This document shows positions 15,426 through 24,764 of a stretch of 64,000 nucleotides of DNA, piece by piece (position 1 is the first letter of the stretch; every line of letters starts with the position of its first letter). The position numbers were made by a program, and so were the translations under genes. The notes beneath the pieces were generated by a model. It had not been told where the DNA came from. It did not search any database and saw only the letters and a program-made list of their open reading frames with translations. The stretch comes from UBA4732 sp002404095 (GTDB lineage: Bacteria > Planctomycetota > Planctomycetia > Gemmatales > Gemmataceae). The DNA is taken from assembly GCA_036783645.1 (NCBI GenBank), contig DAIPWT010000019.1, positions 5,594 to 69,593 of the forward strand, read 5' to 3'.

Positions 15426-18400
15426 CTACACCGCCGCCTCGCGCATATGACAATTCTTATACTTCTTGCCGCTGCCGCACGGACATGGATCGTTGCGTCC
15501 AACGGCTTTGTCGCGGCGGTTGCGAATCGGCTCCTTCTTCTTCTCGCTCGTCCCGTTTGTCGAAATCGCCGCCGCCGCGGCCGCGCGCGGCGCTGAGTCG
15601 TGGCGCGTCGCGCCGATCACCCATACCGATTCCTGGAACGCCTCCGTCTCCTCAATCCGGAAGATCGTGTCCGTTGCCTTATCCTCCATTGCCTCCCACA
15701 TTGACTTGAATTCCTTTTGTCCCTCTTGCTTGTACTTAATTTTCGGATCTTCCTGCGCGTAGCCATAAAGGCCAACGCCCGAACGCAGGTGATCCATCGT
15801 ATAAAGATGGTTCTTCCAGGCCGTATCGAGGTGGTTCAGGAGCAGGCTTCGCTCCATGCGCCGCATTTCGGGACGGTTGCGGGCGTCGAAGGCGTTCCAT
15901 AGAAGGTCGCGGGCCTGGGCCTTGGTAACGCCCGTCAGAGCGCTCTCGGACACTTCCAGACTCATCTCCGCTCGCACCCAGTCCGCCAACTCCTTGGCGT
16001 CCTCCGGCTCGGACGTCTTGGCGCCGCTGAATGCCTCTTCCAGCTTCTCGTCAATCGTCTCCTGGTTGACGCGCGGGTACGCCGATTTGCTCACCTCCAA
16101 CAATCTCTCCAACAGCTTCGCCCGAGAATCCGTGCGGTAATCCTCTTCCACGAACGTCGCGGATGGGAAGCGCTCGACGGCCCAATGGTAAAGACCCTCG
16201 CGGTTGTAGCGCTGGGCGCCGCCCTGGGCCGGCCGATCCGACATGAAGCGGGCCATCGCCGCCATCACTGGGAACGCGATCTCGCGCTGCCGGTACAGAT
16301 CCAGCACACGCCGATGCACCAGCTCCGTCACCGCTTTTTCGGTCTTGTCCTTCAATTCATCCGGCGAAAGATTGATCTGAAACTTGAGACGCGCCCAGTC
16401 GCATATGGCGCGTCGGCCCCAATCTTCCTCCAAAAACTCTTTGCCTTCCGACAGGTCGATGGCGGCGACCGACGCCAGCGCCTTCTCGCGAACGATTTCC
16501 GACAGTGCATCCTTGCCGACCTTCTTCAGTTCGCGGTCGCTCGTCGTCAGGCCCCATTGCGTATTGGCCTGGTGCGACAACGCTTGCCAATTCCATTCGC
16601 TCGGATCGTCGCCGCCGAGGTTCTCGTCGATCATCTCCTGGACGCGCGTCTCGACGGCGCGCACCGCCTTGTCGTGGGCCGTCTTGTCGGCCTGTTCGTA
16701 GTCGCTGCGGTAGAAGTCGGCGCCGTCGTAGTCCACGCCCAGCCGCCGCGCCGCGAACTCCGCGAAACAGTCCGCCCCGTACTCTCGATCCAGAAAGCGT
16801 TCAACGTTAATCGCCGTCTGTTTATCCAGCATGTCCAAGATTTCGATCTTGCCGTTGCCGCCCTCCAGGACGCGCTGACGGAAGCCGTAAACGTCCTTGC
16901 GCTGCTTGTCCATCACCTCGTCGTATTCGAGGAGATTCTTACGGCTGTCGAAGTGGCGTTCCTCGACCTTTTTCTGCGCCGCCGCGATGCGCCGCGACAC
17001 CATCTTGTCTTCGATGGCCTGGCCTTCCTCCATGCCCATCATCGTCAACAGCCGGCCCACCCATTCGGGGGCGAAAATGCGCATTAGGTCGTCGTCCAAC
17101 GCCAGGTAGAACCGGCTGGAACCGGGATCGCCCTGACGACCGGCGCGGCCGCGAAGCTGATTGTCGATGCGGCGGGCGTCGTGGCGCTCGGTGCCGATGA
17201 TGTGCAAACCGCCCATCTCGACAACCTTACGGCCTTCCTCTTTCATTTTCTCTTTCTGGTCGATCTCGTTGACCAGCGCCTTCCACTCATCCTCCGGCAC
17301 GTCCAGCCGCGAGGCGTATTTGTCTTTGAGCCGCGCCCAAGCCATCGTTTCCGGATTGCCGCCGAGAATGATATCGGTGCCGCGGCCGGCCATGTTGGTG
17401 GCGATCGTCACCGAGCCGATGCGGCCGGCCTGCGCCACGATCTCCGACTCGCGGGCCGCGTGTTCGGGCAAGGCGTTGAGCAGTTCGTGTTTGATGCCGC
17501 GACGTTTAAGCATCTCGCTGATCTTGATCGACTTGTCCACGTCGGTGGTGCCGATCAGGATCGGCCGGCCCGCCTCGTGGACCTCGACGACCTCTTCCAC
17601 GGCCGCCTTCCATTTCTCCTTTTCCGTGCGGTAGATCATGTCGGGGTGGTTGACGCGACACATCGGCTGGTTCGTGGGAATGGAGATAACTTCGAGCTTA
17701 TATATCTTCCAAAACTCGTCGGCTTCGGTCTGGGCCGTGCCAGTCATGCCCGCCAGCTTCTTGTAGAGCTTGAAGAAGTTCTGCAACGTCACCGTCGCCA
17801 ACGTCTGCGTCTCTTCCTTGATCTTGACGCCTTCGCGCGCGTGCTTGGCCTCGACCGCCTGATGCAGACCATCCGACCACTGCCGGCCGATCATTAGGCG
17901 GCCCGTAAACTCGTCGATGATGATGATGCTCAACTCGTTCGTCTCCGGGTGGCGCATCACCGCATATTTTTTATCCTTTTTGTATAAATGATGCGCTTTG
18001 AGAGCGTTGTCGATGAGGTGCGGCCATTCCATATTGCCGGCCGTGTAGAAACTTTCGACGCCGGCCAGTTCCTCGGCCTTGCGCACGCCCTCGTCGGTCA
18101 GGTGACAGGTGTGTTCCTTCTCCTTGATCTCGTAGTACTTGTTCGGCTCGTGCTTTTGCAGGTCGGTCAACGCCACCGCCACCTCGTTGGCCTTGGAGTA
18201 GCGGCGAACGTCGCTGAACGCCTGGCCGGAGATGATGAGCGGCGTGCGCGCCTCATCGATGAGGATGTTGTCCACCTCGTCGATGATGGCGTAGTTGAGC
18301 GCCTTCTGGCACTGGTGGTAGTGCGGGTCGAACTCGGCGTCGCCCCAGCGGGCCGGCTTCATGTTGTCGCGCAAATAGTCGAAACCGTACTCGCTATTGG

Positions 18401-19070
18401 TACCGTAGGTAATGTCGCAGTCGTAGGCCTTGCGGCGGGCGACGGGGTCCATGTCGCTCTGAATGAACCCGGCCGAGACGCCGAGTGCCTTGTAAATCGG
18501 CGTCATCCATTCGCAGTCGCGGCGGGCCAGGTAATCGTTGACGGTGATGACGTGGACGCCTTTTCCCTCAAGAGCGTTGAGGAAAGCGGGCAGCGTGGCC
18601 ACAAGCGTCTTGCCTTCGCCAGTGACCATTTCGGCGATGTCGCCGCGGTGAAGGACGACGCCGCCAAGCATCTGTACGTCGAAGTGCCGCATGTTCTTAG
18701 TGCGGAGAGCGGCTTCGCGGCAGGCCGCGAACGCTTCCGGCAACAGGTCGTCGAGCTTGGCCCCCTGAGCCAGCCGCTGGCGAAATTGCGGCGTCAGCGC
18801 TTGCATTTGCTCAACGGAAAGCGCGTGCATCTTCTCTTCAAACGAGTTAATTTGCGCGAGAAGCGAGCCGGGCGTGACGGCCGGCTCGGCGCCGGGCTTG
18901 TTGGGGCGGATGTAGCCCAGTTGCCTGACGTAACGCTCGTTGCTGGAGCCGACTACATTGGTAAGAAAGCGGCCGGCGCCATCTACAAAGGAGGAAACGC
19001 CGTCCGTCACTTTCTCCCACAGATTCGATAGCCAAAGCGGCGTTGTATCTTCCGTCGTATCAGTACTCAT
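15426..19070 (-). CDS. secA: Preprotein translocase ATPase SecA
   Basis: A 1214-residue SecA, about 300 residues longer than the E. coli protein; long SecA is usual in planctomycetes. Motifs: RHFDVQMLGGVVLHRGDIAEMVTGEGKT (Walker A), YGTNSEYGFDYLRDNM, IDEVDNILIDEARTPLIISG (DEAD-like box), FTGRLMIGRQWSDGLHQAVEAK, ATNMAGRGTDIILGGNP and LRGRAGRQGDPGSS. The C-terminus ends in the SEC-C zinc motif CPCGSGKKYKNCH. The extra length lies in an extended N-terminus (~45 residues) and in insertions through the helical scaffold region. It drives protein export through SecYEG. The ATG at 19070 has GAGAAGG upstream. Downstream are a hairpin and waaA. Confidence 0.97.
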   Translation of the reverse strand: MSTDTTEDTTPLWLSNLWEKVTDGVSSFVDGAGRFLTNVVGSSNERYVRQLGYIRPNKPGAEPAVTPGSLLAQINSFEEKMHALSVEQMQALTPQFRQRLAQGAKLDDLLPEAFAACREAALRTKNMRHFDVQMLGGVVLHRGDIAEMVTGEGKTLVATLPAFLNALEGKGVHVITVNDYLARRDCEWMTPIYKALGVSAGFIQSDMDPVARRKAYDCDITYGTNSEYGFDYLRDNMKPARWGDAEFDPHYHQCQKALNYAIIDEVDNILIDEARTPLIISGQAFSDVRRYSKANEVAVALTDLQKHEPNKYYEIKEKEHTCHLTDEGVRKAEELAGVESFYTAGNMEWPHLIDNALKAHHLYKKDKKYAVMRHPETNELSIIIIDEFTGRLMIGRQWSDGLHQAVEAKHAREGVKIKEETQTLATVTLQNFFKLYKKLAGMTGTAQTEADEFWKIYKLEVISIPTNQPMCRVNHPDMIYRTEKEKWKAAVEEVVEVHEAGRPILIGTTDVDKSIKISEMLKRRGIKHELLNALPEHAARESEIVAQAGRIGSVTIATNMAGRGTDIILGGNPETMAWARLKDKYASRLDVPEDEWKALVNEIDQKEKMKEEGRKVVEMGGLHIIGTERHDARRIDNQLRGRAGRQGDPGSSRFYLALDDDLMRIFAPEWVGRLLTMMGMEEGQAIEDKMVSRRIAAAQKKVEERHFDSRKNLLEYDEVMDKQRKDVYGFRQRVLEGGNGKIEILDMLDKQTAINVERFLDREYGADCFAEFAARRLGVDYDGADFYRSDYEQADKTAHDKAVRAVETRVQEMIDENLGGDDPSEWNWQALSHQANTQWGLTTSDRELKKVGKDALSEIVREKALASVAAIDLSEGKEFLEEDWGRRAICDWARLKFQINLSPDELKDKTEKAVTELVHRRVLDLYRQREIAFPVMAAMARFMSDRPAQGGAQRYNREGLYHWAVERFPSATFVEEDYRTDSRAKLLERLLEVSKSAYPRVNQETIDEKLEEAFSGAKTSEPEDAKELADWVRAEMSLEVSESALTGVTKAQARDLLWNAFDARNRPEMRRMERSLLLNHLDTAWKNHLYTMDHLRSGVGLYGYAQEDPKIKYKQEGQKEFKSMWEAMEDKATDTIFRIEETEAFQESVWVIGATRHDSAPRAAAAAAISTNGTSEKKKEPIRNRRDKAVGRNDPCPCGSGKKYKNCHMREAAV

Positions 19071-19188
19071 CGACTAAACGCCTTCTCCAGGCGCCTCCAG
19101 CACAGGGTCTCGCTCCTACGGACGTAGTTCACCATTGTGTCAATCTAAGGAAGGATGCGGCGTTAGGTCAATACGGACCGTGCCGCGG

Positions 19189-19314
19189 GGAGTGTAGGTC
19201 ACTCGCTCCGCGAGTGACTTTGGCCGCCAGCCAAGGGGAGGGTTCTCGCTCGTTCTTCACGGTCCTCTCCAGGTTGTGGCCAAAGTCACTCGCGGAGCGA
19301 GTGACCTACACTCC
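19189..19314. repeat. Hairpin repeat family 3 (CACTCGCTCCGCGAGTG) between divergent genes
   Basis: Perfect 37-base arms (19189-19225 and 19278-19314) that each contain the self-complementary core CACTCGCTCCGCGAGTG, so a cruciform with side hairpins is possible. The gap 19071-19436 lies between the divergent secA and transglutaminase genes, so this element is not a transcription terminator for either and must be transcribed in one of the leaders or lie between promoters. No other structure or gene is seen in the gap. Confidence 0.9.
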
Positions 19315-19436
19315 TCCTCATCAAACGGACGCCGACGCCCTCCGTTGTCGCCGACGGGGTGGGTTCCGGCGCGGCTCCTGATAAGATGGGCATAGTGAGC
19401 AAACGTCGCCCTCCTTTTCCTGGCTGCGGAGCCGCA

Positions 19437-20984
19437 ATGAAACGCTCTTTCGTGTGCATCGGCGTCGTTCTTTTTGTGGTTTCCACGCTGCGCGCAGACC
19501 CAGTGCCGGCGCCGAAGCCTGTTAAGGAAACCTGGGACGCCGTATACATTGAAGGCGCCAAGGCGGGATACTTCCACACGACGACTCGCGAGGTCGAGCG
19601 CGACGGCAAGAAGTTCCTCGCCTGTACGCAGGCCATGCGCATAGGCATAAAGCGCGAGGGCCAAGTGGTAACGCTGCGCATCGAAAACGGCACCGAGGAG
19701 ACGCCTGACGGCAAGGTGGTGGGCGTGTCGATGACGCAGTTCGCGGGCGCCGGCAAGCTGACGCAGACAGGCCGCGTCGAGGACGGTCAACTTTTGCTGC
19801 GGACTTCCGCCGGCGGCGACGTGCGGAAGACCCCTTGGGACGACTCCGTGATCGGCTTGGTGCGGCAGGAACATCTCTTTCAGGAAAAGAAGGTGAAGCC
19901 GGGCGATCAGTTTTCCTACGCCAGCTATGAACCAACGCTCCAGGTCGTGACGACGATGCGCGTGACGGTGAAGGAGCCAGAGGAGGTGGACGTGCTGCAA
20001 GTGAACCGCCAAGCGCCAGGGGCGAAGGCGGAGCGCGTCAAGAAGACGTTGTTGCGGGTCGAAGTTGTACCCGACAAGGTAAAGGTCAGCGGCCGGCCGC
20101 TGCAACTGCCGGGAATGACGGGCTGGCTCGACGCCGACCTTCAGATGGTGCGCTCGGAGACAAACCAGGAGGGGCTGGGCCGCTTCACTATCTTTCGTAC
20201 CACCCAAGCCGTCGCCGAGGAGGAAGGCGCTGCCCCCGCCTTGCTGCCCGACTTGCTCATCAACAACCTGATCCCGCTCAATCGAGCCATTCCCCATCCG
20301 GCCACGGCGACGGAAATCGTCTACCACATCCATCTCAAAGGCGACGACGATCCGACGGACGCTTTCACTCAGGACTCTCGCCAGAAGGCGATGAATGTCG
20401 AGGGGGAAACCTTCGACCTGCGCGTTCGCGCGGTGCGCGAGCCGCTGGAGGCAACGGATTCTGATGGGCCGGGCGACGAGTCCCTGAAAAGTACCTATTT
20501 CCTGGACAGCGCCAATGAAAAGGTGATGGCTCTGGCGGAAAAGATCGTCGGCGACGGGACGGACCCGTGGCGCAAGGCGCAGCGCGTCGAAAAATGGGTG
20601 CATGACCACATGAAAGTCAGCACGGCGGTCGATTACATTCCGGCCAGCCATACGGCCGTGGACCTGCGCGGCGACTGTCGGCAGTACGCCATTTTGACGG
20701 CGGCGTTATGTCGGGCGGCGAAAGTGCCGGCGCGGACGGCGCTGGGTCTGGTCTACGACAAAGATGCGGCCAAGGGACCAGTGCTGGCGTTTCACATGTG
20801 GACGGAGGTATGGGTTAAGGGACAGTGGATGGGCATCGACGCGGTGTGGGGCGAGGGCGGCGTCGGCGCCGACCATCTGAAGATCACCGACCATTCGTGG
20901 AGCGACACGCAGACGCTGGCGCCGCTTGGAGCGGTGACGCGGGTGATGGGCAAGATCAAAGTGGAGGTGGCGGAAGTGAAGTAA
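19437..20984 (+). CDS. Secreted transglutaminase-like (papain-fold) protein
   Basis: A 515-residue exported protein with signal peptide MKRSFVCIGVVLFVVSTLRA. The first ~320 residues are a beta-rich domain (TWDAVYIEGAKAGYFHTTTREVERDGKKF) common upstream of planctomycete transglutaminase cores. The catalytic domain near 390-500 has the triad context DLRGDCRQYAIL (Cys), FHMWTEVWV (His) and GIDAVWGEG (Asp), so it should be active as a cysteine protease or cross-linking enzyme. The ATG at 19437 starts the signal peptide and is preferred over the open upstream extension to 19359. It stands alone and is divergent from secA. Confidence 0.88.
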   Translation: MKRSFVCIGVVLFVVSTLRADPVPAPKPVKETWDAVYIEGAKAGYFHTTTREVERDGKKFLACTQAMRIGIKREGQVVTLRIENGTEETPDGKVVGVSMTQFAGAGKLTQTGRVEDGQLLLRTSAGGDVRKTPWDDSVIGLVRQEHLFQEKKVKPGDQFSYASYEPTLQVVTTMRVTVKEPEEVDVLQVNRQAPGAKAERVKKTLLRVEVVPDKVKVSGRPLQLPGMTGWLDADLQMVRSETNQEGLGRFTIFRTTQAVAEEEGAAPALLPDLLINNLIPLNRAIPHPATATEIVYHIHLKGDDDPTDAFTQDSRQKAMNVEGETFDLRVRAVREPLEATDSDGPGDESLKSTYFLDSANEKVMALAEKIVGDGTDPWRKAQRVEKWVHDHMKVSTAVDYIPASHTAVDLRGDCRQYAILTAALCRAAKVPARTALGLVYDKDAAKGPVLAFHMWTEVWVKGQWMGIDAVWGEGGVGADHLKITDHSWSDTQTLAPLGAVTRVMGKIKVEVAEVK

Positions 20985-21010
20985 ATTTCACGGGCTGGCG
21001 TGAAGCGGCA

Positions 21011-21202
21011 ATGGTCCCCAAAAGCATCGGTCTGAGCGGCCGCACCGCCGAGAGCCGCACCGGGTTCCAGCGCCTGGTGGCCGTGGTCACGATGGACCAC
21101 GTCGGGCTGGTCATTGGGCTGGAAATGAGCCGGCTGGCCCACTCCTGAAAGGACTGGTATCAGTTCCTGGAGGTGGCGGCTTGCCGTGGTCAGTGTGGCT
21201 AA
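21011..21202 (+). pseudogene. Serine recombinase (resolvase-type) remnant
   Basis: The stretch SIGLSGRTAESRTGFQRLVAVVTMDHVGLVIGLEMSRLAHS matches the core of a serine recombinase N-terminal domain (the usual form is GRxGFQRLVxEVxLxHVGLVLGxEMSRLARS). A TGA at 21146 replaces a codon, and the same frame continues KDWYQFLEVA before homology ends near 21185. Both N-terminal and C-terminal parts are missing. It ends where the TM0106/IS66 element begins, so the insertion probably truncated it. Confidence 0.75.
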
Positions 21203-21304
21203 AGCCCAGAACAACTCGACTCCGTAACGACTACCAGATGAAAGCGTAAAACGACCCATGCGTCCGCGTCAGCAAGGCATAACCCGCGGAGGCCCGTACT
21301 TCAA

Positions 21305-23608
21305 ATGACTCGTACCATCACGGCCGACCTCGTTGAGGCGTATTCGCTTTGCCCCAGGAAGGCGTTCCTACTCATGGCCGGGGAGCCGAACCCGGGGCCG
21401 CACGAGTATGTGTGGATGATCGACGAACAGACCGCGACCAACAGGCAGGCCCACAGAGCAAGCCTTGAGAAAGCCGGTGAACTTCCGCCTGGAGGCGGAG
21501 CTGCCGACCTGGGTACTGGCTCGAAGGTGCTCGCAGACACGGAGCTGGCGGCCGACGGCCTCCACGCATGTTGCGAATTCCTGACGAAGGTGAACGAAGC
21601 CTCGCGACTGGGGAGGTTCAGATACGAGCCGGTGAAGATAATCGGCACCTGCCGGGCCTCCAGGACGGACGCCACCGGCCTTGCCTACGCCGGCCTCGTC
21701 CTCGGCGAGGTGCAGGGCCGGCTCCCGGCCTCGGGCACGCTGGTCCGGCTGGGCGACCACGCCTGCAAGGTGAAGCTGGCCGGCAGGTACAAGGAGGTGC
21801 GGAAGATCGTCGAGGCGTTGCAGGGCTGGACGAGCAACCCGGCCGGCGAGCCACCGCCGGTGATGCTGAACAAGCACTGCCCGAGCTGCCCCTTCCGGGA
21901 CGCCTGCCTACGGCAAGCGGAGAAGGAGGACAACCTCAGCCTCCTCGACCGGATGACTCCGAAGCTGATGCGGAAGCATCACGACAAGGGCATTTTCACG
22001 ATCAAGCAGCTGTCCCACGTCTACAAGCCCAGGCGGAGCCGGAAGAAGGCCAAGCGGCAGGTGCGGCACAGCCTTGAGTTGCAAGCCCTGGCGATCAGGA
22101 CAGGGAAGGTTCACGTCGAGCACCTGCCCGAAGTGACGCGGGGCCCGGTCGAGTTGTTTGTGGACCTTGAGGGCGTCCCCGACCGCGACGACTACTACCT
22201 GGCCGGGCTCCTCGTGTGCAGGGGCGGCGTGACTGGGTACGAGCCCTTCTGGGCGGACGACGAGAAGGGCGAGGACGCCATGTGGTCGGCCCTGGTCAGT
22301 CGGCTCGATGCGTTCCCCGACGCCCTCGTCTACCACTACGGCAGCTACGAGAAGAAGGCGTTCGCCACGCTGGCCAAGCGGCACGGCAAGGGGAAGGATC
22401 TCGTGAATCGGTTGGTCAACGTGGCGGGGTCGGTCTACGGGAAGGTTTACTTCCCCGTCCGCTCGAACGGGCTGAAGTCGCTGGGCAGGTTCGTGGGGGC
22501 AGCCTGGACCGATCCGCAAGCCTCGGGGCTGCAAAGCCTGGTCTGGCGGCACAGGTGGGAAATGACGCGGGACGAGCGGTTCAGGCAGTCCCTGCTGCAG
22601 TACAACCGCGAGGACTGCGAGGCCGTCCGGCTGCTGGTCGATCGCCTGGACCAAATCAGGCGGGACGCGGCGTCGGACCCGACGATCGAGTTTGCCAGCC
22701 GACCGAAGCTGCATGCGACCGAAACCGGGAAGGCGGTCCACGGGCAGTTCGAGCGGATCCTGAAATACGCCGAAGCTGGCTCCGCAAGTCGGGGAATCCG
22801 CATCCACGAAAAGCACGCGGCGGAGGGCGAACCCAGAAAGCGGGGGGCCCCCAAGGGCCACCAGGGATACCAGCGAATCATCCCGGCCAAGGCGGACCGG
22901 ACCGTGATGTTGCCGTCAAAACGGAACTGCCCCCGCAGCCACGGGCGGCTCGCGACTGAGGACGGTAAGGTGGCGGAGAGGACCGTCATCGACCTCGTCT
23001 TCACGCGGAACGGTTGCCGGAAGACGATCACGAGGTATACGTGTAAGAAGGGTTATTGCCCGAAGTGTGACCGCCACTACCTGCCGCCTGGCCTCGACCG
23101 GCTCTGCAAGCACCAGTTCGGGCACGGGTTCCAGGCGTGGACCGTTTACCAGCGGACTGTCCTCCGGCTCCCCTACCGCATCATCACCCAGGTGATGGAG
23201 CATCTTTTCGGCGTCGGGCTGAGTGCCTCCACGGTCATCAGGTTCCTGAAGTACCAGGCCGACTATTACGCCCCGACCGAGGCGGCCATCCTCCAGGCGA
23301 TCCTGAAGAGCGAATGCGTCCATGTCGATGAGACCAAGATCAACATCGAGGGTGTGGACCACTACGTCTGGGTGTTCACCGACGGCAAGCACGTCGTCTT
23401 CCGCATGACAGAGACGCGGGAGGCCGACATCGTCCGAGAGATTCTCGCCGGCTACAAGGGGGTGCTGGTCAGCGATTTTTATCCCGGTTACGACGCCATC
23501 CCATGCCGGCAGCAGAAATGCCTGGTCCACCTCATCCGCGACATCAACGACGACCTCTGGAAGGCTCCGTTCGACAAGGAGTTGGAGGCGTTCGCCGTGG
23601 AGGTCTAG
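21305..23608 (+). CDS. TM0106-type RecB-like nuclease fused to IS66-family transposase (N-terminal 767 residues)
   Basis: Residues 1-~210 match the RecB/Cas4-like part of TM0106 proteins: ITADLVEAYSLCPRKAFLL, then HCPSCPFRDACL. Together they give one early Cys plus CxxCxxxxxC, an Fe-S cluster pattern. Residues ~270-460 are the RNase H-like domain with VELFVDLEGVPD, VYHYGSYEKKAF and YNREDCEA (DEDD-type acidic residues). From ~465 an IS66-like transposase follows: basic linker RKRGAPKGHQGYQ, zinc-finger region CKKGYCPKCDRHY, then DDE residues HVDETKINI and LVSDFYPGYDA. A TAG at 23606 ends the frame before the catalytic Glu. The ATG at 21305 has CGGAGG upstream. Alone this product should be an inactive transposase but could be an intact nuclease. 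Confidence 0.8.
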   Translation: MTRTITADLVEAYSLCPRKAFLLMAGEPNPGPHEYVWMIDEQTATNRQAHRASLEKAGELPPGGGAADLGTGSKVLADTELAADGLHACCEFLTKVNEASRLGRFRYEPVKIIGTCRASRTDATGLAYAGLVLGEVQGRLPASGTLVRLGDHACKVKLAGRYKEVRKIVEALQGWTSNPAGEPPPVMLNKHCPSCPFRDACLRQAEKEDNLSLLDRMTPKLMRKHHDKGIFTIKQLSHVYKPRRSRKKAKRQVRHSLELQALAIRTGKVHVEHLPEVTRGPVELFVDLEGVPDRDDYYLAGLLVCRGGVTGYEPFWADDEKGEDAMWSALVSRLDAFPDALVYHYGSYEKKAFATLAKRHGKGKDLVNRLVNVAGSVYGKVYFPVRSNGLKSLGRFVGAAWTDPQASGLQSLVWRHRWEMTRDERFRQSLLQYNREDCEAVRLLVDRLDQIRRDAASDPTIEFASRPKLHATETGKAVHGQFERILKYAEAGSASRGIRIHEKHAAEGEPRKRGAPKGHQGYQRIIPAKADRTVMLPSKRNCPRSHGRLATEDGKVAERTVIDLVFTRNGCRKTITRYTCKKGYCPKCDRHYLPPGLDRLCKHQFGHGFQAWTVYQRTVLRLPYRIITQVMEHLFGVGLSASTVIRFLKYQADYYAPTEAAILQAILKSECVHVDETKINIEGVDHYVWVFTDGKHVVFRMTETREADIVREILAGYKGVLVSDFYPGYDAIPCRQQKCLVHLIRDINDDLWKAPFDKELEAFAVEV

Positions 23609-24136
23609 GCTTTGCTCGTGCCGATTCTCGTGGAGGTTGATCGCTATGGGTTGAAGGCCTGGCACCTGCGAAAGTTCTTCAAAGATGTCGAGCGGTTTTA
23701 CGACAAGCACATCATCGGGAGGGAATACACATCGGAACCGGTGCGGACATTCCAGAAGCGGTTCGACCGCTACCGGGAGAGCCTCTTCACGTTCCTGACG
23801 CAGGACGGCATTCCGTGGGAGAACAACATGGCGGAGAGGGCGATCCGCCAACTGGCCGTGCAGCGGAAGATCTCGGGGTCGTTTTTCAAGCGCGTGGCTC
23901 CGCAGTACCTGCTGCTGCTGGCCATTTCGCAGACATGCCGCTTCCAAGGCAAGTCGTTCCTCAAGTTCCTGCTGTCGAAGGAAACCGACTTGGACTCGTT
24001 CAGGCGGACGAGACCGATCCGGTACTCCTACCCCGTCGTGAGGCGTGACGATAGCCCATCGCCTAACGAGGTCGGTGAATCGTCGTCAACGGAAGGTCGC
24101 GACAACGAAGACGCTGCTGGACCTCAGCGAGGTTGA
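23609..24136 (+). pseudogene. C-terminal part of the IS66-like transposase, in frame after an amber stop
   Basis: Starting directly after the TAG at 23606-23608 and in the same frame, the sequence reads ALLVPILVEVDRYGLKAWHLRKFFKDVERFYD, then PWENNMAERAIRQLAVQRKISGSFF, with the third catalytic acid (Glu of AERAIR), then SFLKFLLSKETDLDSF. This is the normal C-terminus of IS66 transposases. The only lesion relative to a full ~943-residue protein is the single stop codon, so it is either a fresh nonsense mutation or a readthrough site. The tail after residue ~130 is not family sequence. Confidence 0.8.
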
Positions 24137-24254
24137 GGAACGAAGGTCGCCTCCATCCCGCCAGCTTGTCTACCGGCATTTTCTTCTCTAGAGACACTGG
24201 CAGCCACCGCACGAAGACCTTGTGATCCAGAACCACACTACTTGACGAGGTGTA

Positions 24255-24443
24255 TCACACACATGGAACGCATTCCGAACAGGCGAGGCAGAGGTTATCG
24301 GCGTCGTCGGAGCCGCCGTGCTGTTTAGCGACGACGTGTTTGAAATGAAACGACAGAAAATCGAAGTCGGCCTGGTGCAACTGGCAATATTCGCAGCGGC
24401 GGCCTACCCGCTCCCAGACGTAGGCCCGAAGAGCGGCGTCCAT
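24255..24443 (-). pseudogene. HNH endonuclease, C-terminally truncated (copy 2)
   Basis: The N-terminal HNH half is intact: VWERVGRRCEYCQLHQADF, FHFKHVVAKQHGGSDDADNLCLACSEC. After CSEC the family would continue with Asn-Arg/His-Lys-Gly and the C-terminal beta region, but here VPCV and a stop follow. The break at ~24279 coincides with the right edge of the IS66-like element. The His in FHFKHVV and the zinc Cys pairs remain. It starts 3 bases after the partner gene ends, as in the copy at 311-1008. Confidence 0.75.
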
Positions 24444-24446
24444 CGT

Positions 24447-24713
24447 TCACCCAGGCGAGGCGGCAAGGAGTTGGCGGGCCTTGGTCTTGAGGATTGCAAC
24501 GAAGGCGCCGTAAGAAACGTACTGGCGGTATTCGGCTTTCTGGTCCGGGGTGAGCAGTCCCTTGTTATGGCGGTCGGCCAGGTAGCCCACACGGGCTTGC
24601 AGTGTTGAATCAGCCTTCAACGCCAGCAGCCGTCGGGCCGATTCCGGGGTCAAACACTCGCCGAGAGGAGTCGCCAAACGTTCGAGAACACCAGTAGGTT
24701 CCGCGGATTTCAT
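24447..24713 (-). CDS. Small partner protein of the HNH module (copy 2)
   Basis: An 88-residue soluble helical protein: LTPESARRLLALKADSTLQARVGYLADRHNKG, then LTPDQKAEYRQYVSYGAFVAILKTKARQLL. It shares the C-terminal pattern of the protein at 730-1008 and, like it, precedes an HNH nuclease by only a few bases. The gene is intact although its nuclease is truncated. Function unknown. The gap 24714-24764 is featureless. Confidence 0.65.
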   Translation of the reverse strand: MKSAEPTGVLERLATPLGECLTPESARRLLALKADSTLQARVGYLADRHNKGLLTPDQKAEYRQYVSYGAFVAILKTKARQLLAASPG

Positions 24714-24764
24714 GCTGCAATTTTACTACACTGCCAATAGGCTTGGCAAGCACCGGGCCGTTGG

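Larger units (their letters stand above)
21185..24279 (+). mobile_element. IS66-like element carrying a TM0106 nuclease fusion (bounds approximate)
   Basis: The element is bounded on the left by the point where recombinase homology stops (~21185) and on the right by the point where the HNH gene on the opposite strand loses homology (~24279). Both flanking genes are truncated exactly there. I could not find convincing terminal inverted repeats or an 8-base target duplication, so the exact ends are uncertain. Its single coding frame runs from 21305 to 24136 with one in-frame TAG. Confidence 0.6.

Noticed and set aside
16185..19031. Long plus-strand ORFs opposite secA (300 and 347 residues)
   Set aside because: They are antisense shadows of a well-conserved gene in GC-rich DNA, with no family sequence.
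21185..21304. Terminal inverted repeats of the IS66-like element
   Set aside because: Only a weak match (AGTGTGG) to the right edge was seen, not enough to define ends.
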